19,444 nucleotides of DNA, from the NCBI GenBank assembly GCA_031177445.1, contig JAPSGP010000013.1, forward strand, positions 1 through 19,444. The letters run 5' to 3'. Below, in pieces: positions 8,292-16,807 of the stretch. The position numbers were made by a program, and so were the translations under genes. Numbering within the stretch: the stretch's first letter is position 1; every line of letters starts with the position of its first letter. The notes below the pieces were generated by a model, which saw only the letters and a program-made list of their open reading frames with translations, ran no database searches and was not told the origin of the DNA. Origin of the DNA: Acidimicrobiia bacterium (GTDB lineage: Bacteria; Actinomycetota; Acidimicrobiia; IMCC26256; JACDBD01).

Positions 8292-8320
8292 AGGCTATGG
8301 GCTCGGTGCAGCACGGTCCA
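8292..8320 (-). promoter_or_regulatory. Candidate promoter of the mreBCD-mrdA-rodA operon
   Basis: On the minus strand, TGGACC (8315-8320) is separated by exactly 17 nt from TAGCCT (8292-8297). The -35 matches TTGACA at four of six bases and the -10 fits TANNNT. The implied transcript has a leader of about 27 nt containing the GGGCGGAG ribosome site of mreB. The remaining spacer to the ndk stop (8321-8383) holds only short GC-rich inverted repeats. Confidence 0.5.
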
Positions 8321-8340
8321 GCCCGACCGTTCTCGACCTT

Positions 8341-8381
8341 CTCTGACAAAACGGACAGAGGCGCGCGGCGGACCGGCGCGC
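8341..8381 (-). terminator. Weak candidate hairpin terminator after ndk
   Basis: Just past the ndk stop the minus strand has GCGCGC arms (8376-8381 and 8361-8366), with further pairing interrupted by mismatches. A second 5-bp hairpin (8341-8345 with 8356-8360) follows, with TTTT in its loop. There is no proper U tract after a stem, so this is a tentative call. Confidence 0.25.
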
Positions 8382-8383
8382 AC

Positions 8384-8797
8384 TCAGCTCAGGTCGGGAA
8401 AGAACAGCGCGATCTCCCGTTCTGCCGATTCCGGACCGTCGGAGCCGTGCACCAGGTTCTCGGTCGTCTCGATCGCGAAGTCGCCGCGGATCGTGCCCGG
8501 TGCGGCATCGGCGGGATTCGTCGCGCCCATCATCGTGCGCACGAGCTTCCACGTGTCGGGTCCGCCTTCGACGACCATCGCGACCAGGGGCCCGCGGGTG
8601 ATGAACGCGACCAGGTCCCCGAAGAAGGGCTTCTCCGCGTGCTCCGCGTAGTGACGGCCCGCGAACTCCTTGTCGATCTGACGCAGGTCCATCGCGACGA
8701 TCCGCAGGCCGCGCGCCTCGAGTCGGGCGACGATCTCGCCCACGAGACCGCGCTCGAGCGCGTCGGGTTTGCAGAGAAGCAGCGTCCGGGTGCTCAT
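8384..8797 (-). CDS. ndk: Nucleoside diphosphate kinase
   Basis: 137 aa, the usual size. It transfers the gamma-phosphate between nucleoside tri- and diphosphates through a phospho-histidine. Visible motifs are TLLLCKPDALERG (5-17, Lys10 binds phosphate), GATNPADAAPGTIRGDF (91-107) and the catalytic NLVHGSDG (114-121, His117). The start is ATG at 8797, which gives the standard MSTRTLLLCKPD N-terminus; an upstream in-frame ATG would add 19 residues with no family resemblance. Only a weak purine run (AGAAAGAA) precedes the start. It lies 78 nt after folC, with a hairpin in the gap, so it may be partly uncoupled from valS-folC. The ndk-mreB order is common in actinobacteria. Confidence 0.97.
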   Translation of the reverse strand: MSTRTLLLCKPDALERGLVGEIVARLEARGLRIVAMDLRQIDKEFAGRHYAEHAEKPFFGDLVAFITRGPLVAMVVEGGPDTWKLVRTMMGATNPADAAPGTIRGDFAIETTENLVHGSDGPESAEREIALFFPDLS

Positions 8798-8837
8798 CGC
8801 ATTTCTTTCTAGGTCGCCCTCGCAGGCTCGGTCTCCT

Positions 8838-8869
8838 GCGGCGACGGTCGGCAAAGCCGCCGTCGCCGC
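8838..8869 (-). terminator. Hairpin between folC and ndk (candidate U-less terminator)
   Basis: Arms 8838-8847 (GCGGCGACGG) and 8860-8869 are perfect inverted copies. The inner CGGC-AAA-GCCG (8849-8859) continues the stem with one bulged base at 8848, giving about 14 bp with a 3-nt loop. It begins 6 nt after the folC stop. No U run follows on the minus strand; a purine stretch, AGGAGACC, does instead. It could be a terminator or attenuator, or a processing or stability element between folC and ndk. Confidence 0.45.
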
Positions 8870-8875
8870 GGGAAT

Positions 8876-10183
8876 CTAGTGGACGAGCGCGCGGCGCGCC
8901 TCACCGACGACGTACAACGACCCGGTCACGATCACCTGCTCGTCGGATCCGGCGAGGTCGAGCGCACGCATCACGGCGTCGCCGACCGCGTCGACGACGT
9001 GGACTCGTTCGGGATCAACTCCGAGGTCGCGCGCCGCGGACGCGAGGTCGTCGGGATCGAGTGCGCGTGGACTCGGCGGGCGACAGCAGACGATGCAGGC
9101 GGCGTCGAGCGCACCCAGCGCCTCGAGCATCTCATGGGGCTCCTTCTCGCGGAGTAGACCGACGACGATCGTTCGCGGTGTCGGTGGGAACTCGTCTTCG
9201 AGTGCGTCACGCAACGCGTGCGCGCCGGCAACGTTGTGCGCGCCGTCGAGCAACACCAGCGGCTGCTGCCGAACCACTTCCAGCCGTCCCGGGGAGGAGA
9301 CGTTGGCGAGCGCGCTCCGCACGACGTCCTCGTCGAGCGGGCCGAAGAAGCACTCGACTGCGCTCAGCGCGATCGCGGCGTTGTCCGCCTGGTACGCGCC
9401 GTGCAACGGCAACAGCAGGTTCCCGAACCGGCTCGTTCTTGTGTACAGCTCGATCAGACGCCCCCCGTGGGCGAGCTCGTTGTGACCCACCCCGAAGTCC
9501 ACGTCACGGGTCAGGACCTCCACCGCGCCGGCGTCGTGGAAGATCGGGGCCAGCTCCGGGTCGATCTCGCCGAGCACGAGGACCGAGTCAGCCTTCACGA
9601 TCCCCGACTTGTCGGCGGCGATGTCGGCGCGCGTCGGGCCGAGGTACTCGACGTGGTCGATGCTCACGTTCGTCACCACCGCGATCTGGCCGTCCACGAC
9701 GTTGGTGGCGTCCCAGGTCCCACCAACGCCGACCTCCACGACGGCGACGTCCACCGCGACGTCCGCGAACCACGCGAACGCGGCCGCGGTCAGGATCTCG
9801 AAGTAACTCGGCTGGTCGGAGAGATGGGGCTCGATTTCGGCCAGCGAGCTCAGCAGCCGCGCCAGCTCCGGATCGTCGATGGCCTGGCCATTCCACGCCA
9901 GCCGCTCGTTGACCCGCTCGAGGTGTGGGCTCGTGTACGAGCCGACCGACAGCCCGGCCGCCGCGAGCAGCTCGACGGCAATGCGGGCCACCGACGTCTT
10001 GCCGTTCGTCCCGGTGACGTGGATCGCGGGGTACGACAGCTGAGGCGATCCCAGCAGCTCGGCCAGCGCCCGGATCCGCTCGAGCGTGGGTGCCGTCCCC
10101 CGTCGGCTGGCAGCCGGCGGCAATCCGATCGACTCGAGATTGACGTGTGCGTCGAGCCACGCCAGCGCAGCCTCGGACTCCAC
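8876..10183 (-). CDS. folC: Bifunctional folylpolyglutamate synthase/dihydrofolate synthase
   Basis: 435 aa, normal length. It adds L-glutamate to folates (and to dihydropteroate when bifunctional) using ATP, in the cytoplasm. The N-terminal Mur-ligase-type ATPase shows the P-loop GTNGKTS (58-64), the YTSPHLERVNER omega-loop region (83-94), VVEVGVGGTWDATN (148-161, metal and ATP contacts), and SIDHVEYLG followed by DKSGIVK (191-197). The C-terminal domain begins near LVLLDGAHN (309-317). It starts at GTG 10183, only 9 nt after the valS stop and in the same frame, with no Shine-Dalgarno, so translation probably depends on ribosomes finishing valS. Whether it has the dihydrofolate synthase activity cannot be read from sequence alone. 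Confidence 0.95.
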   Translation of the reverse strand: MESEAALAWLDAHVNLESIGLPPAASRRGTAPTLERIRALAELLGSPQLSYPAIHVTGTNGKTSVARIAVELLAAAGLSVGSYTSPHLERVNERLAWNGQAIDDPELARLLSSLAEIEPHLSDQPSYFEILTAAAFAWFADVAVDVAVVEVGVGGTWDATNVVDGQIAVVTNVSIDHVEYLGPTRADIAADKSGIVKADSVLVLGEIDPELAPIFHDAGAVEVLTRDVDFGVGHNELAHGGRLIELYTRTSRFGNLLLPLHGAYQADNAAIALSAVECFFGPLDEDVVRSALANVSSPGRLEVVRQQPLVLLDGAHNVAGAHALRDALEDEFPPTPRTIVVGLLREKEPHEMLEALGALDAACIVCCRPPSPRALDPDDLASAARDLGVDPERVHVVDAVGDAVMRALDLAGSDEQVIVTGSLYVVGEARRALVH

Positions 10184-10192
10184 GAGCCGCGC

Positions 10193-12760
10193 TCAGGAAT
10201 CGTCGACGTCGATGAGCTTGACCTCGACCGACAGCGCGTCGCCCTCGAGCGGCTCGACCACTCGGATTCGACCGGCGTCGCACACGTCGGCGCGTGCACT
10301 CGACAGTGCTGCCAGCCGCTCCGCGGTGTCGCGCACGACCGCGAGCTCGACCTCGGTGCGAAGAGATTTCTGCTGCGCCGTCTTCGCCTTGCGGATCTCC
10401 CCGAGCACGTCGCTCGCCACTTCGTACACCAACAGATCGCCTTGCCCAGCAGCGTCACGCAGTGACTTCGCCTCGGGCCACGGTGCGCGGTGAATCGATC
10501 CGTCCTGCCACCACGACCACACCTCCTCGGCCACATACGGCAGATGCGGGGCGAACAGGCGGAGCAGAGTCGAGAGCGCCAGCTCGAGCGCGCGGCGCGC
10601 CGACGCCGCGCCGGCAGCATCCCGGTTGTCGGAGCCGTAGGCGCGCTGCTTCACGAGCTCGAGGTAGTCGTCGCAGAATCCCCAGAAGAACCGCTCGGTG
10701 CGCTCGAGCGCGCGGGCGTAGTCGAAGTCGTCGAAAGCCTCGGTGACGTCGGCGACGACGCCGGCGAGCGAGCGCAGCAGCGATCGATCGAGCGCCGCCG
10801 AGACCTCGGCGTCTGCAGCTGCGACCTCGCCCCGTACACCGAGCATGAACTTCGACGCGTTGAGGAGCTTGATGGCCAGCCGGCGGCCCACCTTGATCTG
10901 CCCCTCGTCGAAGGCGGTGTCGACCCCGGGCCGGCCGTTCAGCGCCCAGTACCGCACCGCGTCGGTCCCGTAGCGATCGAAGTACTCGACCGGCGTGACG
11001 ACGTTGCCTTTGGACTTCGACATCTTCTTGCGATCGGGGTCGAGCACCCAGCCGTTGATCATGGCGTGCCGCCACGGCAGCGCGTCGTGCTCGAAGTGGG
11101 CGCGCAGCACCGTCGCGAACAGCCACGTGCGGATGATCTCGCCGCCTTGCGGACGCAGGTCCATCGGGAAGAGCCGTCCGAAGAGGTCGGGGTCGTCCTC
11201 CCACCGCGTCGCGATCTGCGGAGTGAGCGACGACGTCGCCCACGTGTCCATCACGTCGGGATCGCCGACGAATCCCCCCGGCGCGCCGCGCTGCTCGGCG
11301 GTGTACCCGTCGGGGACGTCGTTCGAGGGGTCCACCGGAAGACGATCCTCGGACGGGAACAGCGGACGGTCGAAGTCGACGGCGCCGTCGGCACTGACCG
11401 GGTACCACACCGGGAATGGCACGCCGAAGAAGCGCTGCCGGCTGATGAGCCAATCGGTGTTGAGGCCCTCGACCCAGCTCTCGTACCGGGAGCGCGTGTG
11501 CGGCGGGTGCCAATGGAGCTCCCGGCCGCGCTCGAGCAACACCGCGCGGAGCTCGGGATCGTACGCGCCGTTCCGGATGTACCACTGCCGCGTCGTGACG
11601 ATCTCGAGCGGCCGCGAGCCGCGCTCGTAGAACTTCACCGGGTGCACGATCGGCTGAGGCTCCCCGTCGAGCGCTCCGCTCTCGTCGAGGAGCTCGACGA
11701 CCCGCTCGCGCGCCTGCTTGACCGTCTTGCCACCCAGCTCGCGGTAGCGCGCCGCCGCCGCCGGGTCGGTGGCGTCCCACCCGGGCGGCTCGGCCTGGAG
11801 ACGGCCGTCGCGCCCCATGACGCTGCGGGTCGGGAGCTGGAGCTCGCGCCACCACACCACGTCGGTCACGTCGCCGAAGGTGCAGATCATCGCGATCCCA
11901 GTGCCCTTGTCGGGATCGGCAAGGTGGTGTGCGAGCACGGGCACGCGCACACCGAACAACGGCGTGGCGACCTCGGTGCCGAAGCGGTCGCGGTAGCGGG
12001 CGTCGTCCGGGTGCGCGACCAGCGCGACACAGGCCGGGATGAGCTCGGGTCGGGTCGTCTCGATCAGGACGTCGGACTGGCCGTCGAGCCCTGCGAACCG
12101 CACCCGGTGGTACGCGCCCGGCTGCTCACGGTCCTCGAGCTCCGCCTGCGCGACCGCGGTGCGGTCGTCGACGTCCCACAGCGTGGGTGCTTCCGACTGA
12201 TAGGCCTCGCCGCGCCCGACCATCCGCAGGAATGCACGCTGCGACACACGCTGCGCGACATCACCGATCGTCGTGTAGGTCAGCGACCAGTCGACGGACA
12301 GCCCGAGCCGGCGCCACAGGTCCTCGAAGGCCTGCTCGTCGATCGCGGTCAGCCGCTCGCACAGCTCGACGAAGTTCGGCCGCGAGATCGGTACCTCCTG
12401 CTTGCCGCGCGTCTCCGGAGGCGTGAGCTCGGGGTCGTACGAAAGCGACGGGTCGCAGCGAACCCCGTAGTAGTTCTGGACCCGCCGCTCGGTCGCGAGC
12501 CCGTTGTCGTCCCACCCCATCGGGTAGAAGACCTCGAACCCCCGCATCCGTCGGTAGCGCACGACCGCATCGGTCTGGGCGTACCCGAACACCGATCCCA
12601 TGTGGAGCGAGCCGCTGACCGTGGGAGGGGGCGTGTCGACCGAGAAGGTCTCGCCCCGGGTCTTCGTGCGATCGAATCGATAGGTGGCGTCGGCGTCCCA
12701 GCGCGCGCCCCACTTGGCCTCGAGCCCGTCGATGCTGGGTTTCTCGGGAACAGGACTCAC
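10193..12760 (-). CDS. valS: Valyl-tRNA synthetase (archaeal-like actinobacterial type)
   Basis: 855 aa. Class Ia synthetase that charges tRNA-Val. The N-terminal stretch IDGLEAKWGARWDADATYRFDR and the long similarity to Streptomyces-type ValRS (PMGWDDNGLATERRVQNYYGVRCDP, 80-104) place it in the archaeal-like group. The editing domain is present (ETTRPELIPACVALVAHP near 234-251; GTGIAMICTFGD near 286-297). KMSKS is intact at 579-583. The ATP-site HIGH motif reads HMGS (53-56), with Ser (TCG, 12593-12595) at the second histidine; this is unusual. An anticodon-binding domain follows, ending in a short helical tail. The start is GTG at 12760, which has no Shine-Dalgarno but a TAAACT box 6 nt upstream, consistent with a leaderless mRNA. 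It is followed by folC. Confidence 0.96.
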   Translation of the reverse strand: MSPVPEKPSIDGLEAKWGARWDADATYRFDRTKTRGETFSVDTPPPTVSGSLHMGSVFGYAQTDAVVRYRRMRGFEVFYPMGWDDNGLATERRVQNYYGVRCDPSLSYDPELTPPETRGKQEVPISRPNFVELCERLTAIDEQAFEDLWRRLGLSVDWSLTYTTIGDVAQRVSQRAFLRMVGRGEAYQSEAPTLWDVDDRTAVAQAELEDREQPGAYHRVRFAGLDGQSDVLIETTRPELIPACVALVAHPDDARYRDRFGTEVATPLFGVRVPVLAHHLADPDKGTGIAMICTFGDVTDVVWWRELQLPTRSVMGRDGRLQAEPPGWDATDPAAAARYRELGGKTVKQARERVVELLDESGALDGEPQPIVHPVKFYERGSRPLEIVTTRQWYIRNGAYDPELRAVLLERGRELHWHPPHTRSRYESWVEGLNTDWLISRQRFFGVPFPVWYPVSADGAVDFDRPLFPSEDRLPVDPSNDVPDGYTAEQRGAPGGFVGDPDVMDTWATSSLTPQIATRWEDDPDLFGRLFPMDLRPQGGEIIRTWLFATVLRAHFEHDALPWRHAMINGWVLDPDRKKMSKSKGNVVTPVEYFDRYGTDAVRYWALNGRPGVDTAFDEGQIKVGRRLAIKLLNASKFMLGVRGEVAAADAEVSAALDRSLLRSLAGVVADVTEAFDDFDYARALERTERFFWGFCDDYLELVKQRAYGSDNRDAAGAASARRALELALSTLLRLFAPHLPYVAEEVWSWWQDGSIHRAPWPEAKSLRDAAGQGDLLVYEVASDVLGEIRKAKTAQQKSLRTEVELAVVRDTAERLAALSSARADVCDAGRIRVVEPLEGDALSVEVKLIDVDDS

Positions 12761-12766
12761 GCAGGC

Positions 12767-12772
12767 AGTTTA
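12767..12772 (-). promoter_or_regulatory. Candidate -10 box of valS (leaderless start)
   Basis: The minus strand reads TAAACT, then 6 nt, then GTG at 12760. Counting the last T as -7 puts +1 exactly on the G of the start codon. No Shine-Dalgarno is present, and no recognisable -35 sits 16-18 nt upstream. Confidence 0.45.
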
Positions 12773-12810
12773 TGAAGCAGGCCTTCTCGCAGACGGAGCC
12801 ATGACCGCAA

Positions 12811-12921
12811 GACGGCAGCGGGAGGCGTGTCGCCGGCGACGATTTTGGAGCGAGCGATGGCGGCCGCAGGCCGCCGAGCAAGCTCCGTATGAGGAGCGGC
12901 GATACGCCTCCCGCTGCCGTC
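12811..12921. repeat. 111-bp nested palindrome between clpX and valS
   Basis: Outer arms 12811-12834 and 12898-12921 are inverted copies of 24 nt with one difference (GGCGTG versus GGCGTA in the reverse complement). Inside are GGCGGCC-GCA-GGCCGCC (12859-12875), GGAGC/GCTCC (12847-12851 with 12882-12886), an alternative partner GGAGC at 12893-12897, and a self-complementary GTCGCCGGCGAC (12829-12840). No ribosome site or open frame fits the region. It begins 14 nt after the clpX stop on the minus strand and ends about 39 nt before the valS -10 box. It could be a clpX terminator, a REP/MITE-like repeat or a structured RNA. Confidence 0.8.
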
Positions 12922-12935
12922 GCGGGTCGCGGTAG

Positions 12936-14192
<1,257 letters not shown>

Positions 14193-14196
14193 GACG

Positions 14197-14204
14197 CTCC
14201 CCCT
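14197..14204 (-). promoter_or_regulatory. Shine-Dalgarno site for clpX
   Basis: The minus strand has AGGGGGAG, then CGTC, then GTG at 14192. It supports the GTG start that yields the intact zinc-finger N-terminus. Confidence 0.6.
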
Positions 14205-14224
14205 CAGCCCCTGGACGTGGTTCC

Positions 14225-14860
14225 TCAGCTCACCCCGGCGGCGGCGGCCACCTGAGCGAGCTCTCGGTTGGTGATCACTTCGTCGACGATCCCGTAGGTC
14301 TCGGCCTCGGGAGCGCTCATGATGAAGTCGCGGTCGGTGTCGTGGGCGACCTTGTCGACGGGCTGGCCGGTGTGGTGCGCCAGCAGCTCGTCGAGTAGCT
14401 CACGCATCCGGATGATCTCCTTGGCCTGGATCTCGATGTCGACCGCCTGGCCGGATGCGCCTCCATGAGGCTGGTGGATCAGGATGCGGGCGTGCGGCAG
14501 GGCGAAGCGCTTGCCTTGGGCGCCCGCCGCCAGCAGCACCGCGGCCGCCGACGCCGCCTGCCCGACGCAGATGGTCTGCACGTCGGGCTTGATGTACTGC
14601 ATCGTGTCGTAGATCGCGAACAGCCCCGTGATCTCGCCGCCCGGCGAGTTGATGTAGATCGAGATGTCCTTGTCGGGGTCCTCGCTCTCGAGATGCAGCA
14701 GCTGGGCGATCATCAGGTTGGAGACAGTGTCGTCGATCGGCGTGCCGAGGAAGATGATTCGCTCCTTGAGCAGCCTCGAGTAGATGTCGAACGCTCGTTC
14801 ACCGCGGTTGGTCTGCTCGATGACGGTGGGGACGAGGTAGTTGCGGATCGGATCGCTCAC
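14225..14860 (-). CDS. clpP: ATP-dependent Clp protease proteolytic subunit ClpP
   Basis: 211 aa, including a short N-terminal stretch that is probably processed. Serine peptidase forming two stacked heptameric rings capped by ClpX. The catalytic triad is intact: Ser104 in GQAASAAA, His129 in ILIHQPHGG and Asp174 in HDTDRD. RLLKERIIFLGTPIDD (29-44) and YINSPGG (69-75) are family signatures. It starts with GTG at 14860, overlapping the tig stop by 4 nt (GTGA), so it is translationally coupled. Actinobacteria often carry two tandem clpP genes; only one is here, so a second copy, if present, lies elsewhere. Gene order tig-clpP-clpX is the classical arrangement. Confidence 0.97.
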   Translation of the reverse strand: MSDPIRNYLVPTVIEQTNRGERAFDIYSRLLKERIIFLGTPIDDTVSNLMIAQLLHLESEDPDKDISIYINSPGGEITGLFAIYDTMQYIKPDVQTICVGQAASAAAVLLAAGAQGKRFALPHARILIHQPHGGASGQAVDIEIQAKEIIRMRELLDELLAHHTGQPVDKVAHDTDRDFIMSAPEAETYGIVDEVITNRELAQVAAAAGVS

Positions 14861-16296
14861 TGAACTGCTTCACCTTCTTCTCGCGGGGCTTCTTGCACGG
14901 CTGCTTCTTGCGTCGCATCGAGCGGGGCTGATGGCACCGGTGCTTCTTCCATTGCGGTTGCTGGCGCGTCCTCCGGAAGACTCAGATCGAGCGTGTTCCC
15001 CTCTTCGTCGACGACGATCGCGTGATCGACGAGGTGTCGGAGCGCTTTCCCTCTGGCGATGTCAGAGCGTACCGCCTCCAGTACCCCCCGCCGGTCGAGA
15101 TCCCGACGCACCTTGGCCGGCTTCTCCTCGAGGCGCTCGGCGAGCCGCCCGATCTCCTCGTCGAGCTCCTCGTCGGTGGCGGTGATGCCTTCCTGCACGA
15201 CGACTGCACGGAGTGCGAGGTCGGCCCGCACCGCCCGTTCCGCCGTAGAGCGCACCTGCGCGACGAACGCCTGCTCGTCCTGTCCGGTCGCGGCGATGTA
15301 CTGCTGGAGGTTGGCGCCTTGGGCCTCGAGGCGATGCGCGAGGTCGTGGAGCCGCCGCTCCATCTCCTGCTGGACCAGCACGTCCGGCAGTTCCATGTCG
15401 ACGAGATCGGCGACGGTATCGAGGACCTTGTCGCGCACGGCCATCTGCGCTTGCACCTTGGCGACGAGCTCGAGCCGGCGCCGGATGTCGTCGCGCAACT
15501 CGTCGACGGTGTCGTACTCGCTCGCCTCCGACGCCCAGTCGTCGGTGACCTCGGGAAGGACCTTGCGCTTGGCCTCCTTCACCAACACCTGGAACGCAAC
15601 TTCTTCGTCCGCCCGCTCCCCGAACCGCTCCGGGAGCACCCCGGTGAACTTCAGGATGTCGCCCGGTCGCTTCCCGGTGAGCTCGGTGTCGAGCTCCGGG
15701 ACGACCAGCTCGGAACCCAGCTCGTAGAGGAAGTCGGTAGCGGTCAGGGCGTCCACGACGTCGTCGTGGACGTAGCCCTTGATGTCGATCTCGGCGTAGT
15801 CGCCGGAGCTCAGCGGCGCCGCGGAGTCCTCCAGGTCGGCGAACCGTTCTCGCAGCGCATCGATCTGGCCGTCGACGACCTCGTCGGTCACGGCGATACC
15901 GGCCAGCTCGACCCGAAGCTCGTCGTAGCCGGCGAGCTCGACGATCGGCCGGACCTCGACGACCGCATCGAACTCGACATCGCCGCTTTCCTCGCCGGCA
16001 GTGATGTCGATCTCCGGCGGCGCGATCGTGTCGAGCCGCTCGCTCTCCACCGCTTCGGCGTAGTAGCGCGGCAACGCGTCCCGTAGCGCTTCCTCGCGCG
16101 CGAGGTCTGTCCCCAAGCGCGCCTCGAGCAGCTGGCGTGGCGCCTTGCCCGGTCGGAACCCCGGAATCTTCACCTCGCGCGCGAGCTTGCGGAAGGCGGC
16201 ATCGATCGCCTTCTCGAACTCCGGCGCCGGTACCGCGACGTGCAAGCGAACTTTGTTGCTTCCGAGCTGTTCGACGTGCGTCGTGAGCGCAGGCAT
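14857..16296 (-). CDS. tig: Trigger factor, ribosome-associated chaperone/peptidyl-prolyl isomerase
   Basis: 479 aa from ATG at 16296. Three domains: the N-terminal ribosome-binding domain with signature GFRPGKAP (46-53), an FKBP-type isomerase domain roughly 155-240 (starting near SGDYAEIDIKGY), and the C-terminal helical chaperone arms. It ends in a disordered Ala/Glu/Pro-rich acidic tail of about 40 residues. It shelters nascent chains at the ribosome exit. An in-frame TTG at 16317 would add seven residues but coincides with the likely promoter -10 box, and family members begin near MPALTTHVEQLGSNKV, so the ATG is preferred. No Shine-Dalgarno is seen. It is the first gene of tig-clpP-clpX and diverges from the VOC gene. 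Confidence 0.95.
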   Translation of the reverse strand: MPALTTHVEQLGSNKVRLHVAVPAPEFEKAIDAAFRKLAREVKIPGFRPGKAPRQLLEARLGTDLAREEALRDALPRYYAEAVESERLDTIAPPEIDITAGEESGDVEFDAVVEVRPIVELAGYDELRVELAGIAVTDEVVDGQIDALRERFADLEDSAAPLSSGDYAEIDIKGYVHDDVVDALTATDFLYELGSELVVPELDTELTGKRPGDILKFTGVLPERFGERADEEVAFQVLVKEAKRKVLPEVTDDWASEASEYDTVDELRDDIRRRLELVAKVQAQMAVRDKVLDTVADLVDMELPDVLVQQEMERRLHDLAHRLEAQGANLQQYIAATGQDEQAFVAQVRSTAERAVRADLALRAVVVQEGITATDEELDEEIGRLAERLEEKPAKVRRDLDRRGVLEAVRSDIARGKALRHLVDHAIVVDEEGNTLDLSLPEDAPATAMEEAPVPSAPLDATQEAAVQEAPREEGEAVQ

Positions 16297-16306
16297 GGGG
16301 ACGACG

Positions 16307-16312
16307 AGTGTA
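16307..16312 (-). promoter_or_regulatory. Candidate -10 box of the tig-clpP-clpX operon
   Basis: The minus strand reads TACACT, a good TANNNT match, 10 nt before the tig ATG. The leader would be only a few nucleotides long and lacks a ribosome site. No clear -35 is visible at 16-18 nt. Confidence 0.45.
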
Positions 16313-16361
16313 TCCAACCAATCCGGCGGTCCCGGACCTTCTGACGGCGTGGACGCTCACC

Positions 16362-16367
16362 TACGCT
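16362..16367 (+). promoter_or_regulatory. Candidate -10 box of the VOC-antiporter unit
   Basis: TACGCT lies 8 nt before the ATG at 16376, implying a leader of 0-4 nt with no Shine-Dalgarno. A weak -35, TTCTGA, sits at 16339-16344 with 17 nt spacing. This box and the divergent tig -10 are about 50 bp apart and share upstream DNA. Confidence 0.4.
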
Positions 16368-16375
16368 GCTTGGCG

Positions 16376-16798
16376 ATGGCCATCGACCGCGGCCTGACCC
16401 ACGTCGCACTTCCCGTCACGGACGTGGACAGCAGCATCGAGTTCTACCGGCGGTACGCGGCGATGCAGGTCGTGCACAGCCGCGTCGACGAACGAACCGG
16501 CGAACGTGTCGTGTGGATCAGCGACCGCACCCGCCCGTTCGTCGTCGTGTTGATCGAGCAGCACCCGGTCCAGGGCGGTCTGACCGGGTTTTCCCATCTG
16601 GGAATCGGGTGCGAGAGCCGAGCCGAGGTCGATCGCCAGTGCGCCGCCGCCCGAGAGGAGGGACGGTCCGTCCTCGGCCCCGTCGACTCGGGCCCGCCGG
16701 TCGGGTACTGGGCGATGATCCGCGACCCCGACGGCCACAACCTCGAGCTGTCGTACGGCCAGGAGGTCGGGCTGACGGTCGAGCGGGCACGAGGCTGA
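16376..16798 (+). CDS. VOC-superfamily (glyoxalase/bleomycin-resistance fold) protein
   Basis: 140 aa, with two beta-alpha-beta-beta-beta modules as in vicinal-oxygen-chelate proteins. The start GLTHVALPVTDVDSSIEFYRR (6-26) and the second half GFSHLGIGCES with IRDPDGHNLELSYG (115-128) are typical. Likely metal ligands are His9, His74 and Glu124, with a fourth in the VVVLIEQ strand, possibly Glu61. Such proteins act as glyoxalase I, ring-cleaving dioxygenases, thiol transferases or drug-binding proteins; the substrate cannot be told from the sequence. The ATG at 16376 starts the fold exactly; a longer open frame upstream runs antisense into tig and is not real. A cation antiporter follows 9 nt downstream, probably in one transcript. 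Confidence 0.85.
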   Translation: MAIDRGLTHVALPVTDVDSSIEFYRRYAAMQVVHSRVDERTGERVVWISDRTRPFVVVLIEQHPVQGGLTGFSHLGIGCESRAEVDRQCAAAREEGRSVLGPVDSGPPVGYWAMIRDPDGHNLELSYGQEVGLTVERARG

Positions 16799-16807
16799 GC
16801 GCCGTTC

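Noticed and set aside
8276..8383. A small gene between ndk and mreB
   Set aside because: Short frames here lack ribosome sites, and the segment is better explained as the mreB promoter region plus a weak terminator.
8798..8854. 19-residue N-terminal extension of ndk
   Set aside because: The family starts at MSTRTLLLCKPD; the extra residues are part of the intergenic hairpin region.
10490..12775. Very long open frame (761 codons) on the plus strand opposite valS
   Set aside because: It is the antisense shadow of valS in high-GC DNA. It is rich in Arg, Val, Asp and His with no domain resemblance, while the minus strand encodes a complete ValRS.
12761..12935. T-box or other tRNA-sensing leader upstream of valS
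   Set aside because: I found no T-box core or antiterminator consensus. The promoter seems to lie downstream of the palindrome and the mRNA appears leaderless, so the palindrome would not be in the valS transcript from that promoter.
16297..16317. TTG start for tig at 16317
   Set aside because: It would overlap the likely -10 box TACACT and add seven residues not typical of trigger factor. The ATG at 16296 fits the family.
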